Source: Undaria pinnatifida (lineage: Eukaryota; Sar; Phaeophyceae; Laminariales; Alariaceae). From it: 64,000 nt of DNA. Within the stretch, counting starts at the first letter, position 1, and each line of letters starts with the position of its first letter. The position numbers and the translations under genes are program-made. Below, piece by piece: positions 1 through 12,044 of this stretch. Where the stretch lies: the NCBI GenBank assembly GCA_012845835.1, contig JABAKD010000011.1, positions 3,834,697 through 3,898,696 on the forward strand, written 5' to 3'. The notes below the pieces were generated by a model. That model was not told where the DNA came from. It searched no databases and saw only the letters and a program-made list of their open reading frames with translations.

Positions 1-1510
1 ACTTGTTAAGAGTTTTTATGACCACTGTTTCTTGGAGACTAATAAAGTGTTGATCATGTTCACTTCGTTTAGGGAGGCGTTCTACACAGAGGAGGGGGGG
101 GTTCAGTATCACCCACGACGACGCCAGAGAGAGGTCACCCGCCACAGGTGCATCCCCTGCGTGGTGTGTACATAATAGACAGTTGCATTTGGGAGGTCAG
201 AGGGGAAACGGGAGGAGGATCAATAAATAATGGCGGTGTCACTGCAATATATTATTGCAACATCCACCACACGATTCAAGGCGGGCTGCTCGGTTAGGGC
301 ATTGCACGCTGATATGAAATAGCTGGGTTGCAACGCATGGATGGGTTGTACGACATCCGACCCGCGTAGCATGGCTATGCCTGTGCGTGCAGCAGTGCGC
401 TCGGACTACCACTAGGTGGTTGACAAAGCCGAACATTCTTGTCCAGAGGTTGGTTTGTTGTCGTCGCTGTGCCTGAATCCTAAAACAATCAAAGTTCTAG
501 CTCGTGCAAAGGTGGAGACTGATTCTACGATAACCCCCTCCCCAAAACAGCGATTTTCTTCAACGAACGTTTCATGGCTGCTCGACACAAACAAGGAAGG
601 ATACTGCTGTTGAGAAAGAAAAGCATCCACTTTTTTTCCTTGTGTGCAAAGAGAGGTCTATCGATTGATGACGTCGGTCGGGGTGTCGAGGGACACCGTG
701 TTTCAGGAGATACGACCGGGGAGCTGGTTTTGAAACCGGCGATTTCGTAAAAGAAAAGTTGGGGGGGCTATTATCGTAGAACGACTCTGGAGGGCGTGGG
801 GGGGTGCGCACTCATTTGTTGGCTACCTTGTTAGTCATTTTTGTTGAGAAATACCATCAGATGGTACTCCGCAGTCGGCTGCAAAGGCTGGTGCAGGTGG
901 CCGTTAGACCGGCCGAGCAGACACGCTGTGGCGAGGATGTGAAGAGTTGGTGACGCTTGAAAAATGTGCCACTTGTGGGCCCAAGAAAACCTTAGGACAA
1001 TGAACTGTGATAAGTTCAGATGCTAGATGACAAGTGTGAGCAAGAGAGGGAGCTGCACCTTGTTTCATCGACTTCAACCGAGTTTCTAGTTCCAGAACCC
1101 TACGTGTACGAGGTCTAGATTACTGATTGTGCTCGAGAAGCCAACATACGGTTTCGGAACTGTCAAGAACTTTCCTTCTTAGTTCTCGAATAATCCTAAG
1201 ATAATATCTTCGTAGAACCCTCACTCTAGAACATAAAACCACGATTGATTACAGGGACAGCGATTCCTCTAGTGAACAACATCAATATCACGGCTGCCGA
1301 TTTCAGTGCGGCGTAACTTGGTACTTGGAATCCGGTAGGTTTCGCCTATCTATGCTACGATATGCATGCATTGACTACGATAATACGATGGCAATATCAC
1401 ACTGATTAACAACTCTGCAGGCTACCTGCTACTGCTATGGCGCTGCAGCAAGTGCCCACAGGGAGGTGTACATTCGCTACTGAACATTGATAATGGCCAT
1501 GAGTTGGCGA
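1..1510. other. No gene recognised
   Basis: No coding region with a recognisable domain or credible exon structure is visible on either strand; open frames are short and look like chance. Around 790-835 there is a G-run followed by a weak match to the short dispersed repeat described at 1520-1765. Nothing else can be supported here. Confidence 0.6.
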
Positions 1511-1519
1511 TACCTATTT

Positions 1520-1765
1520 CTTGACAATTTTACCATTCACCACGCATCCCTTTCGAGGCGGAGCGGGCGTGGGGGCGGGAAAGGGCGAGAGGCAAAATAG
1601 CTTGTTGCTTGCCGTCGTAGCCATTTGATCATTATTATTAGCCACGCATCATACTACGGGGGGGGGGGGCGTACTCATATTATGTTGCTTGCCTTAGTAT
1701 CATTTGACCATTGACCACGCATCCCTTTCTTGACGGAACACCGTTCCTACTCCTAACAGGGACAC
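1520..1765 (+). repeat. Cluster of copies of a short dispersed repeat
   Basis: Three degraded copies of one motif lie in a row: a G-run, then GTACTCAT, TTGCTTGCC, a stretch near CATTTGACCATTGACCAC, then GCATCCCTTTC. The best copy is about 1660-1735. Further copies are seen at 16380-16450 and 45310-45405, and a weak one near 790-835. The motif has no coding capacity. It may be a fragment of a larger mobile element whose ends I cannot define. Confidence 0.6.
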
Positions 1766-1973
1766 CTCTAACATTTGGGTGCTCAGTACGTTTCTTTTTT
1801 GGTGTTATTCGAGCGAAGCGAGTTTCTAATCTACACCTGGGCCTCGCGATATATATAGGCTCCCATGAAAAAAAATAGTTTGCGTGCGTGTCTTCGACTA
1901 AACTTGATTTTAGTGTGGGATCATTTGATTTTAGACTGCAGGTGGAGGCAGACCACCACGGAGCAACAAAAAA

Positions 1974-2130
1974 CACACACAGCAGACCACACGGGCAAAA
2001 AACAGCAGCACACACCGCTCACACAGTCGGCACACAGCGCTCACACAGCGGGCAGCACACAGACAACGGGCGCAGCGGGCGACAGCGCTCACACAGGGGG
2101 CAGCACACAGACAACGGGCGTAGTGGCCAA
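1974..2130 (+). repeat. Direct repeat copy 1 (CA-rich, GGGCAGCACACAGAC motif)
   Basis: A segment rich in CACACAG words contains two internal copies of GGGCAGCACACAGACAACGG about 50 bp apart. Its first ~90 bp recur at 2434-2555 with few differences. The MITE-like element at 2134-2427 sits between the two copies. No protein can be supported in it. Confidence 0.7.
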
Positions 2131-2133
2131 TAG

Positions 2134-2427
2134 ATTGCACGTGCGACTAAGGCTACGGTAGGGGGGGGTACCCCCGTTTTCACTGGTGTGGTTGGGCCAG
2201 TCGCACGAGTGACTCTGTACCCCACGGATGAAAATGGTTTAGGCACTTGTTTCGGAGCAGCTCAGATTACCTTTGCGTTGCGGATCAATTTCGTCAATAT
2301 AAAACATGAAAAAAAACGTAAGATAGCAAAATGACATAGGGGTTACTCGCGCGAGTGACCGCTAGCCACTGAAATTCAAGGCCCAAAAAGGGACCCCCCT
2401 ACCGTAGCCTGGGTCGTGCGTGTATTT
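2134..2427. mobile_element. MITE-like element with terminal inverted repeats
   Basis: A perfect 16-bp inverted repeat, GGCTACGGTAGGGGGG, lies at 2151-2166 and 2394-2409. A weaker match (about 13 of 19 bases) continues outward to about 2134 and 2427. Just inside, both arms carry a short palindromic motif around CGAGTGA (2207-2213, 2352-2358). The ~290 bp body has no open frame of note. Size and ends fit a non-autonomous DNA transposon. I could not find a convincing target duplication, so superfamily and exact ends remain open. Confidence 0.6.
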
Positions 2428-2433
2428 GATCGG

Positions 2434-2560
2434 CACACACAGCAGACCACACGGGCAAGAACAGCAGCACACACCGGTCACACAGCCGGCACACAGCGCT
2501 CACACAGCGGGCAGCACACAGACAACGGGTGCAGCGGGCGAAAATAGTGGCCAGCGGAGA
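2434..2560 (+). repeat. Direct repeat copy 2 (CA-rich)
   Basis: Second copy of the CA-rich segment at 1974-2130, beginning with the same CACACACAGCAGACCACACG word and ending near GACAACGGGTGCAGCGGGCG. It lies between the MITE-like element and the copia element. Confidence 0.7.
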
Positions 2561-2709
2561 GCGGGCATGGAGAGTGTGTGCCCGCTAGGGGTGTGTCCGC
2601 TGAGTGTATCTACTACTGCTGTTTCGTGGTGAGAGTAAGTCATCATGGAGAGACGTCCGTTGGGGGCGATTGACCCAAACTCGGTCCGTGCGCCAACGCC
2701 AGAAGGGCG

Positions 2710-3221
2710 TGTTGGTAAACTCGTGGCTTCTGGGGAAAAGATGTTGTATTATTGAGCAATTGCCCTTCTGAGACAGGTAGGCAAGGTGGAGTGAGCAGGG
2801 TGGGGGCGCTCGTGGGCGCGCACAACCTCACCCTCAGGATCACGCTATGCAACTACCCGATCACGCATAACACAGAACACGGCCTAATGTACTTTCAGAC
2901 GTGCCACAAAACCCTCGGGTTGTTGCCCGTACCACAAACAATACCCCTAACGTGACAATAGCCTGATAGTCAGACCTACAGCAACAATGCCTGAACCTTC
3001 CTACTGGATAAGTGTCCAATGTACCACATACCAATGTACCGACACACACACCTACGATCCATTGTATAGCTCGTACTTGTGTACAACCTACCGAAGTACC
3101 ACAAAGAGTATTCCCAGAATATCCAGCATCAACTTACTACAATTGACAATTCAATATTCAAACTATCCAATCAGATGATCTACAGCAGCTCGGCCGATAC
3201 ACACTGCCGCTATCACCAACA
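2710..3221 (-). repeat. 3' LTR of the copia element
   Basis: 512 bp with short terminal inverted repeats TGTTGG/CCAACA. It is almost identical to 8618-9129 and is preceded on the minus strand by a short polypurine tract. The flanking GGGCG at 2705-2709 is one half of the target duplication. Confidence 0.95.
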
Positions 3222-3292
3222 CCCTCCCTAGGGGCTGTTGTATCTACCAGACCCACAACATGCAGTATGACAAACAAAAATAATTCAGACTC

Positions 3293-3760
3293 CTACTTCC
3301 TAGAGCCCAATGCAAAGTCACGGTGAACTTCAAAAATGCTTCTCGGCAGAGCCTTCGTGAGGATGTCCGCATGTTGTTTTTCGCTGGGAACATGCGTGAT
3401 CTCGATCACACCCTCCTCGGTCAGATTTCTAAGAAAGTGGTGCCTCACGTCGATGTGCTTACTCCTGCTCGAGCTAAGCGGATTCTCTGCAAGCGCAATC
3501 GCTCCCTCGTTGTCCTCAAGGACGTCAATTTTACGAGGCTCCACACTAGACCTCAAGAACTGAAGCATTCCGTTCACAAACAGAGACTCCTTCACACCAT
3601 CGCCCATCGCAAGATACTCTGCCTCAGAATTCGACTGCGAAACGCATTTCTGCGTCCAAGAAAGCCAAGCTACAAGACAGGCAGCCACAATAACTAGTGC
3701 TCCCGAAACTGATCTACGGTCAGTGGCCTTGCTGGCAAAGTCTGCATCTACGAACACCAA
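3293..3760 (-). pseudogene. copia RNase H part
   Basis: This part encodes the C-terminal RNase H domain of the copia polyprotein. Family landmarks are visible: FVDADFA near the start, the SNSEAEYLA box, an ALAENP segment and the terminal KHIDVRHHFLR block followed by ADILTKAL. These are typical of the Ty1/copia RNase H. It lies 3' of the reverse transcriptase part, as expected, and ends about 70 bp before the 3' LTR. It belongs to the element at 2710-9129 and is listed as a part of it, not as a host gene. Confidence 0.9.
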
Positions 3761-4087
3761 CGTGCCTACGTCATCAACCGTACTGTCTCTCTTGTACTTC
3801 AGAGTTATATGTGCCGTTTCCAGAAGATAGTTCAGAATCTTCTGAGCTGCCTTTCAGTCTCTCTTCTTTGGCTCATGAGAGTGCCTCGCCACCGCCCGCA
3901 CAGCATTCGAGATCTCGGGCCTCTTCCCATTGGCGACCCACATCAGGTACCCCACCACCTCTCGGAACGGCACATCTCCTGCCTCCTCATCCTCCATCAC
4001 GGACCTGTTATCGTTAGCAGGGGAAGCAGGGATCGGGCTGGTGCGACAAATTTTGAATCTCTCAAGCGCACTCCTGATGTAACTCTC

Positions 4088-5311
4088 CTAAGAAATCTCA
4101 ATCGTGCCAGCCTCGCGGTCGCGAATAAATGCGCAACCAAGAAAGAATTTGACCTCACCCAAATTCTTCGTAGGAAGAGAATCGCCTAGAGCTTCTACAA
4201 CCACCTTGGCAAGACTCTTAGTTACTGCATACAGAATGTCATCCACGTGAATCGCGACTATCCCTATCACCTCATCTCCCATCATGAAACGCAGCACACA
4301 GGGGTCACACAGAGACTGCTCGAAACCAATCCTCTTTAGATCCGATACTAGCCTCTTGTAAAATGTTCTAGATGCCTGCTTCAATCCGTACAAACTCTTG
4401 TTCAGACGGACAACCTTTCCTGACATCGAACCACAGCCAGGAGGCAACTTCATGAACACCTCGTGATCCAACTTCGACTGAACAAACGCCTGCTCAATGT
4501 CCCAGTGGAGTAATTCCAAATCATACTTGCACGCCAATGCTACCAACAATCGAATTGATGCAGGATTTGCAATAGGCGAGAAAGTCTCAAGATAGTCTAC
4601 ACCATACTTCTGCATGAAGCCCTTCGCGACAAGCCTAGCCTTGGCCTTCACTATCTTTCCTGTTTCGTCTGCTTTCCATTTGAAAACCCATCTAGCATCT
4701 ATCACGTTACAGCCTATTGGGATCTTTACCGCTGACGTGAACGTTCCTGCCCTTATCAAGCCTTCAACTTCTGCAGACATAGCTCCATCCCAAATCGTGG
4801 CGTACTTCGATTGCCGGGCTTCTTGATAGCTATCAGGCTCAGACTCTACGGCCTGCACTAGTTCTTTCGGCAATTCCACTGCGTCACCTGCTCTCTGCTC
4901 CGCCAACAGCGCATATATTATCTCTGTTGCGCAGACGGGCCCTAGAGTGGCCACAAGGCCAGATACATTCTGCTGGTTAACTGCACGGGTTTGCGTGCGA
5001 GTTCTACCTTCTCTTACTTCATCATTCTCACGCGCAGGGTTGTTGAAATCAGCTAGCTCAGCTACATGCCGCGGACGACGAGCAACTGGAGGAGATGCCT
5101 CTGCCTCTGCCTCCTGCCCTCCCGGCCCTACAGACTCTGTATCCTGCTCTTCAGGACCCACCGACTCTAGTTCCCCCACATCTTGCCCTTCCTGCCCCTC
5201 ACCATCGGTGAGCTCAGGTGCTGGAGACGACACAGAGGGAACGGGCGAAGATGGCACAGAGGGGGCAAACGGCGATCGACCTACACTCTCTGCGTCAACA
5301 CTTTCAACCAC
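4088..5311 (-). pseudogene. copia reverse transcriptase part
   Basis: This part encodes the reverse transcriptase of the copia polyprotein. It begins with an acidic, Pro/Ser/Glu-rich linker of about 100 residues. The typical copia block follows: DARWVFKWK, ARLVAKGF, the ETFSPIA motif, the LHWDIEQAFVQ catalytic region, LNKSLYGLKQA, and the active-site HVDDIL box (copia usually has YVDD). It sits between the integrase and RNase H parts in the expected order. Confidence 0.93.
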
Positions 5312-5517
5312 ATCGACTGCTTCACCAGGGGGACCACTACCTCGTTCTTTGCTGCACCAGAGGGGACCACTGCCGCGTTATTTCGCAACAGTGCGTGGGC
5401 AACTCCCCTCCCTACAAGCGGCCATACCTCGACTTCTACATCGTTGTCACTTCCCTCCCCTCTCTCCTCCGCGATCTCTATCGGCAACGGAGGTTGCGGT
5501 GGGGGGAGTTGTGACGG

Positions 5518-8500
5518 CTACGCCTCCCACGTTACATCCCTCGTTTCTTGAATAGTCCCAGCCCTCGTAAGTACTCTATGACAATCACGCGGGTGGTCTC
5601 TCGAAGGACCGACATAAAAGCAACTCTCACCCTTCGGAAACAGCTTCGACGGTCGCTGCCACTTGCAGTACGCCGGTTTCAAAAATTGATAAGGTTTAGC
5701 AGGACGAGCTTCCCCATACCACATTTCATACGGCGACTTGGAATCGGGGTTAGCAGAACAAGCCGTGTGATTAAGTGCCTCGCAAGCCCAGTGCATTGCC
5801 TCAGCCCAGAGTCTGTCAGTCTTAGGTAACTGTACATGCCCAAAAAGAACTTTCGCCTGAACACGAGCCGCCATTGCGGCCTCCTCTATCAGTCCCAAGC
5901 CACGCTCTGCAACACCGTTGTATTGAGGACTGTAAGCTGGGGTGAACTCTTGCTTAATCAAGAGCTCATTGCACACAGATGCAAATTCTCCACCGAAAAA
6001 CTCCCCTCCATTGTCAGATCTAACAATCTCAACCAATGATGGGATTCCATCAGCACGCACACTAGCAAGAAAACTCCGGAAAGCATTCGCAGCGTCTGAT
6101 TTACTTCTCAGGAAATAGATCCATGCACGCCTTGTGAAATCATCCTTCACAATCATGGGGTAATACTTTCCCCCTATGGACACAACGGCCTTCTTCCCTC
6201 CCAGGTCAACATAAACTCTCCCTAACTTTTTATCTGATCTACATTTAGTTTCACGAGCAATCCCTTCTCTAATTGCATTCGACATCGAACATCCCGTACA
6301 AGCATCTATGCTACCAGTCAACTTGATACCCATTCGCTTTGCAGTAGTACGAAGCAATCCTTCATGTGAGTGAGCATAAATGTTATGGGAGTCATTCACA
6401 TCCATACTCGTTTCGTGCTTGGGGTTTGAAGGAGTGAGGGCAGCCAACACGGATCCAATAGAGTCATCACCCACACGATACGCAGTCGCAACAAGCATGC
6501 CATCGAAATTCTCAAAAGTCACATGTCCGTGGAAAGCAGTCATCACACCACGAGGACCACCAAGACCATTACATGACTCGCCATCAAATTCTGCGCTGGG
6601 GGAAAAAAGGTTGTACCCCAATTTGGGACAGTACAGCACATTCTTCAACTCTACCAAAAACTCGTTGTCAGCAGACACGAACACCAATTCCAGAGTTCCT
6701 GAAAGAGCTACCTCACAAGTCACGCCACCAATTCCCTTTACATTCTTGTGGCAAGGCTTCACATCCTTCATACACGAGAGATAATCTGTCATGTGGAAAG
6801 CGGTACCTGTGTCTGCATACCAATCTTCGAAACACCTCTTCTTGGTGAGAGTGGCATATTCACGAATAGAATCACGAATAACACGATCACTACCGACATA
6901 GCTCCTCATCCTGTCCGCCAATTCACTATACAGCGTTGGAATATCAGCACCATAAGAATTCACCCAATTCACCAGTACAGAGTCATACCACGATGAAAGA
7001 TACGTGTCATCATTCCAATTGTTTGAGAGATTTTGGGACAGAAACACCATGGTATCATTCCAGGTATCCCTCAGGTCCGAGTCAGTTTGGGACAGAAGCA
7101 CTAACAACTCAGATATCTCACCGTTTTCATTCTTGGCGTCCTTGGATGATCCGGTCTGGGAGGGATGAGCGATCACACGAGCCAGACAGTCCTTCTTCAC
7201 GTGACCGACCTCCCCACAATTGAAACACTTCCCTTGAAACGCCGTTTTCTTAGATGAATCAGACTCGGAGTTAGACCTTGACTTGTAGTTCTGCTTCTTC
7301 GCACTCTTCTTCTCAGGCCTAGACATCAGAGCAACACTGTGTTTCTTCGGACCACCTTGAGTCTGCAAGTCGAGGTACCGTTCACGCACTTTAGTCTCTA
7401 TGAACGACGGGTCATTCGGGCAGAATACCACCAGAGTTTCACGCAGAGTCTTATATTCATGCGACAGCCCCTCGAGCATCAGGTTGCACACCTCTCTGTC
7501 ATCTTTCTTGACTTCCAGCATTTGAAGCACACCAAGCGTCTCTCTCACAGATGCAAAGAAGATCGAGGGATTCTCATTCGAACGCATGCGCAGTGATTTG
7601 AGTTTCTCCTCCTGCACACGAATCTGACTCTGGCTCAACGGCAGAAAATGATCTTTCAGCACTCGAAAACCCTTGCTGGAAGAACCAGCGTGGCGAACCA
7701 TAGTTTTCAGACTATCCTTCTTCAAGCAGTCGAACAGAAACCACCATGCCATTTCAGCCTGACGCAGCACACCCACACTGAATCCTTTCTCTACCCAGGG
7801 GGTCAAGTCGAAACCAATGTCAGCAATCGAAATCTCAGTCTCGGAAACAAACGCCTCATACAGATTGTTGTGCCGGGCACTTAGCAGAAAATTCTGCGAC
7901 CATGAGGGGTAAGACACGTCTGTCCCATCGAAAACAGGAGCCTTGGGAACTTTGAAAGGACCCCCACCCAACTTCTCTCCTGTATCAGTAATGCCGCCCC
8001 CAGGAATCAGATTGTTTCCACTGGCGACACTTTCCCACCACCTGCTCGACGGAGTAGGTTCGGGAGGAACAGAGGACTGGCTTCCGAGAGCCCTACCTAC
8101 AGTCCCGGGAACGAAAGACTGGCTACCTACAGCCCCACTTCCAATCCCAATCGAACCAAAGCTTGCAGCACCAGCAGAGGAACGATTAACAGCGAAAACA
8201 TTAGGGTTCAAGCCTGAGCCAGCAAGGCTACTACTCCCAACCCCCATGCTGGACACGCCAAGGCCTTGGGCATCGCCGCCCGTACCTCCCGCGGTCCTGC
8301 CAGTAGCATCATCGGTAGAATGCGTACCACCAGCATACTCTGTTTCGCCGCCTCCCGGCGCGACAGCAGACACAGAGGACTCCACTTGCTCCTTCTGTTG
8401 ATCAACAAGCGACGTGACTAGAGTCGTAAGTTGAGGCAACTGCGTCTCTAGAGAAACCATCCTCTCACCAACATCCTGCGGATTACTCTGAACTCGGCCA

Positions 8501-8526
8501 CCCGCAGGTGTCCCCGGTTCCGCCAT
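5518..8526 (-). pseudogene. copia gag-protease-integrase part
   Basis: A long open stretch of about 1000 codons holds the first three domains. It opens with a Gly/Ser-rich Gag N-terminus and continues with a gag region of the UBN2/copia type. A CCHC zinc knuckle (CFNCGEVGHVKKDC) follows near residue 435. The aspartic protease motif WYADTGTAFH lies near residue 568. The integrase shows its zinc-binding segment, then a catalytic core with VRSDNGGEF and the SPQYNGVAERGL box. The start codon is about 90 bp inside the 5' LTR. The fused gag-pol layout is normal for copia. Confidence 0.93.
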
Positions 8527-8617
8527 GATGAGACAGGTTGATCAGGCCTCTCTCGTACAGCAATCTAGTGTAGTCCAAGGGGACGACGGAGCAGTAGACA
8601 CCTTTGACGCTATAGCG

Positions 8618-9129
8618 AGTTGGTAAACTCGTGGCTTCTGGGGAAAAGATGTTGTATTATTGAGCAATTGCCCTTCTGAGACAGGTAGGCAAGGTGGAGT
8701 GAGCAGGGTGGGGGCGCTCGTGGGCGCGCACAACCTCACCCTCAGGATCACGCTATGCAACTACCCGATCACGCATAACACAGAACACGGCCTAATGTAC
8801 TTTCAGACGTGCCACAAAACCCTCGGGTTGTTGCCCGTACCACAAACAATACCCCTAACGTGACAATAGCCTGATAGTCAGACCTACAGCAACAATGCCT
8901 GAACCTTCCTACTGGATAAGTGTCCAATGTACCACATACCAATGTACCGACACACACACCTACGGTCCATTGTATAGCTCGTACTTGTGTACAACCTACC
9001 GAAGTACCACAAAGAATATTCCCAGAATATCCAGCATCAACTTACTACCATTGACAATTCAATATTCAAACTATCCAATCAGATGATCTACAGCAGCTCG
9101 GCCGATACACACTGCCGCTATCACCAACA
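8618..9129 (-). repeat. 5' LTR of the copia element
   Basis: 512 bp, about four mismatches to the LTR at 2710-3221. It carries the promoter end of the element on the minus strand. The GGGCG at 9130-9134 completes the target duplication. Confidence 0.95.
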
Positions 9130-9134
9130 GGGCG

Positions 9135-9700
9135 ACAGCAGACACTATGGCCCGTGGACGCACACGTCTGACGACAGTTACATCTATCAGCTGTCGCTCG
9201 TTTTAGCGACAGCTATTGTATCTTATATATGGCCGTAATCCTTTGGACCATAGACCGTCATATCCCTACGATGCCGGGAAAGAACACGTTGAGTTTTCAT
9301 CGACCAGGCACTACCGGAGGGGGAGGGTATGATTCATCCCCGACCACACCACGGAGGTCACCTACCTACCACCAGCATTCCCCCCTGTCTGTGAAAAATA
9401 GTTCAAGAAAACGTTTCTCCTGGTCCGATCGTGCTTTGAGACATATCAGATTCGGCGGACGGTACGCGCACCACTACTACTACTGCTACCCGCCACAATA
9501 TAATCCCACTGAATGGTATTGACATGGAATGTGGCCGGGACGTACATAGCAATATCCGAGGATGATACAGAGTCATGCCGTATTTCGCCGGTCTCGTGCA
9601 CGTTTTCATTTTTGTTTTATGCTTTGCATACATAGAGCGTGACCGATCGTGCCTTAAGCGCACACTCTCTCACTCCCCCCTTCGTCTCCAACAATCCACG
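9135..9700. other. No gene recognised
   Basis: Flank of the copia insertion. It has a GCGACAG-rich start with a short inverted pair (AGCTGTCGCT and AGCGACAGCT, about 9189-9213). Nothing with domain-level coding support was seen. Confidence 0.5.
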
Positions 9701-9704
9701 TTCT

Positions 9705-9770
9705 TCTGGGAACGTTTATGGGTGATCGACATCGAAGAAGCTCATCATGCTGCACAATGTCGGGCAGCAA
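9705..9770 (+). repeat. Short duplicated segment, copy 1
   Basis: A segment around GTGATCGACATCGAAGAAGC and CTGCACAATG recurs in degraded form at about 10000-10060 (GTCATCGACATTGAAGCTC, CTGCACATTG). The two copies are separated by the TTG/ATT microsatellite and sit in direct orientation. Confidence 0.55.
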
Positions 9771-9786
9771 AAACAACATTACTTTC

Positions 9787-9877
9787 TGAAATTATTATTA
9801 TTATTGTTATTATCATTGTTGTTGTTGTTAGTTGTTGTTGTTGTTGTTGTTGTTGTTGTTATTAATATTGTTATTAT
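9787..9877 (+). repeat. ATT/TTG microsatellite
   Basis: A run of ATT trinucleotides changes into GTT/TTG trinucleotides, then back into ATT-type repeats. This is a compound simple sequence repeat, possibly the expanded tail of a retroposon copy, as seen with AAC runs elsewhere in the window. Confidence 0.85.
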
Positions 9878-10129
9878 TTTTGCCATCCGACAATATAGCG
9901 TGGGTGCCGCTCCGATATAAATCGATCATCCTTCCACAAAGCGATAGTGTCTCTCTTATGGCCTTCTGCCAACCATTTCCCCATTTTCTTTCCCCACATC
10001 TTCCCATTTAATTGTCTAGGAGTCATCGACATTGAAGCTCAAGCTGCACATTGCCGTATAACAAACATAATAATGATACCAACTATGACGATGGCAACAA
10101 ATATCACTCAGCGTCTTGGGACACAACAG

Positions 10130-10640
10130 TGCTTGCTTCCAGTGAACAGTGCTTGCCTCTAGTGCTGATAGCTTATGAGCCTCAGATCATGCCGTTATCC
10201 CACTAATTAGTTATGAGCCTTGGGTCGGGTAAGGTAAGCGCTGCAGAGCTGCAAGCCATGAGATACGTCGAACCGCCAGTAGGGTTAGGGTCAGGGTTAA
10301 CCCTAGGTTGTGAGCCTCGGATCGCATAAGCACTGCAGAGAGCTCGAGTCACGAGGTACATGGAATGGAGCCTATAACACCTGCTCTTCTCTTTGGAGCT
10401 GAACCTCACGCAGCATCCCGCCGGTTGGCCATGACTAACAGTGCTTGTCTCCAGTGGTCTCTTGCGGAGATACTCCCAGTAGGTTATGAGTCTCGGGTCG
10501 GGTAAGTACTGCAGAGCTGGAAGCCACGAGGTACATCGATTCGTCAATAGGTTTAGAGCCTCGGATCGAGGAAGCACTGCAGAGAGCTGCGAGCCATGAG
10601 GTACGTCGAATGAAGACTACCCCTGAGGTTCGAGCCGCTG
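10130..10640 (+). repeat. Degenerate tandem array with primer-site-like motifs
   Basis: About four degenerate units, each holding TTATGAGCC or a close variant, then TCGGGTCGGGTAAG, ACTGCAGAG and a GAGCCATGAGGTACGTCGAA-like segment. The units begin near 10216, 10314, 10488 and 10557. The motif GGTTATGAGCC also follows the first LTR of the element at 16941-20022, where it is a candidate primer binding site. The array may therefore derive from LTR-leader junctions. A short TTAGGG-like stretch lies at 10278-10304. Confidence 0.6.
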
Positions 10641-10719
10641 CTGCCGGTACTATACCGCTGTGAGCGTCATCACAGAGCTGCTTGCGAGCCACAACAAGAT
10701 ACTCTAAAGAGACCTGCTG

Positions 10720-12030
10720 TGAGCCACTATATCGTCGGTGGACTGCACTGCTGTGAACATGGAGAACGTCATCAACACCGGCAGCAGCAACCTCACCAAC
10801 GCCTTACGATGAATCACGCCATACACAGCGGCGAGAGTCTCGAAGTCTTAAGGTACCATGGCACAACAAGACAAGCTTCATTCTTAGCATGCAACACCCT
10901 GGCATACTTGCTGTAAGACGGAAGGTCAGACCATGCTGAATAGGAAAACGGGGATCAAGCGGAAACGAGCGAGTGAAAAACCGAACGAAATTACTATTCC
11001 TGCACCGCTCTTGACACCCTGGTTTCTATGCACTCCTGGAGGGGGACAGCTTAAATGCCAGGCCGCACCCGACCTGTGGTCGTTACGGTACATCTTGGCT
11101 CTACCCCCGGGTTTCCTGATGTTAATTCTTGTACAATACATGTATCGGATTCCCCTGACAACCGCAGACCGCGGCAATCAAGACCTGTATGCAATCCTGC
11201 TCTTGGTGACGGACACTGCGGCGGCTTTCCTGTTCGCCACCCACCCCTGAGATGAACGCGGGACTCGTGGCGATGAACAGAGTCTAGAAGGCGATGAAGG
11301 AACTGGACTCCAAGCAAATATTGGTCACAAATGACACCATGCGCACACTGCAGGCGGCCCTCGCGGCTATGTGTGTGTTGTCTTCACGCTTAACCGTTCT
11401 TTCTATCCACCGACATCAGTACACCCAGTATTCGCGCCGGTTCTTCATCCTAGAAAGATACAAATTCCGTGGTCACAGACTGTGAGGCAGAGTAAACCAA
11501 ACAGTCGCAATTCATCAAGGTAAAGCAAGTGAAATGCTCGAGTACCGAGTACGAGAGCTATGAGCAACATATTGTGGTGTGCTGTCTTTCCTTTCCTTGC
11601 TTTCTTTTGTTTGCTTTATTTTTCTGTTTTTCTCGATTACGTGTACACATGCGCATTCAGAGCGCTGGTTGGTTGGTTGGTTGATATCTTTCGCCACACC
11701 TTCCTGCTGGTGACCTCACGTACTCACTTACGTTGCAATTTTATAAGATAGGGCCTGATAATAGACACAGGCAACCTTCTTGCATGCCTCTCTACTAGGT
11801 AGGTTCCACGTTGGCCACTCACTTGCATTATATAAACTTTTCGCATGATTATTCCCGCTAGTCAAGGATGGAACTAAACGACATGCGCGGGTGGCAAAAA
11901 ATCACCATCCCCTTTTCCCTTTATGCACACGCCTCCAAGAGGGATGTGAAACCCTTTTATTCAATATCCAAATCGCAGATCTTGAGCCTTGTAAGGCTCC
12001 CAGGTAAATACCACAACACTAGCCCACCCT
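10720..12030. other. No gene recognised
   Basis: Several short open frames exist on both strands around 10930-11320, but none shows a recognisable domain, splice logic or repeated structure. The rest is unremarkable. Confidence 0.5.
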
Positions 12031-12044
12031 GGTGAGCCGCATGT

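Larger units (their letters stand above)
2710..9129 (-). mobile_element. Ty1/copia LTR retrotransposon, young, slightly broken
   Basis: A 6.4-kb element lies on the minus strand with two 512-bp LTRs (2710-3221 and 8618-9129) that differ at about four positions. The termini form TGTTGG...CCAACA. The 5-bp direct repeat GGGCG sits immediately outside both ends (2705-2709 and 9130-9134), which is a target site duplication of the size usual for copia. A purine-rich tract (AGGGAGGG, minus strand) abuts the 3' LTR. Domain order on the minus strand is gag, protease, integrase, reverse transcriptase, RNase H, and integrase before reverse transcriptase is diagnostic of copia. The coding region shows about two breaks, so this copy is probably not autonomous. 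High LTR identity means a recent insertion; I cannot give an age without a rate. No primer binding site was recognised next to the 5' LTR. Confidence 0.95.
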
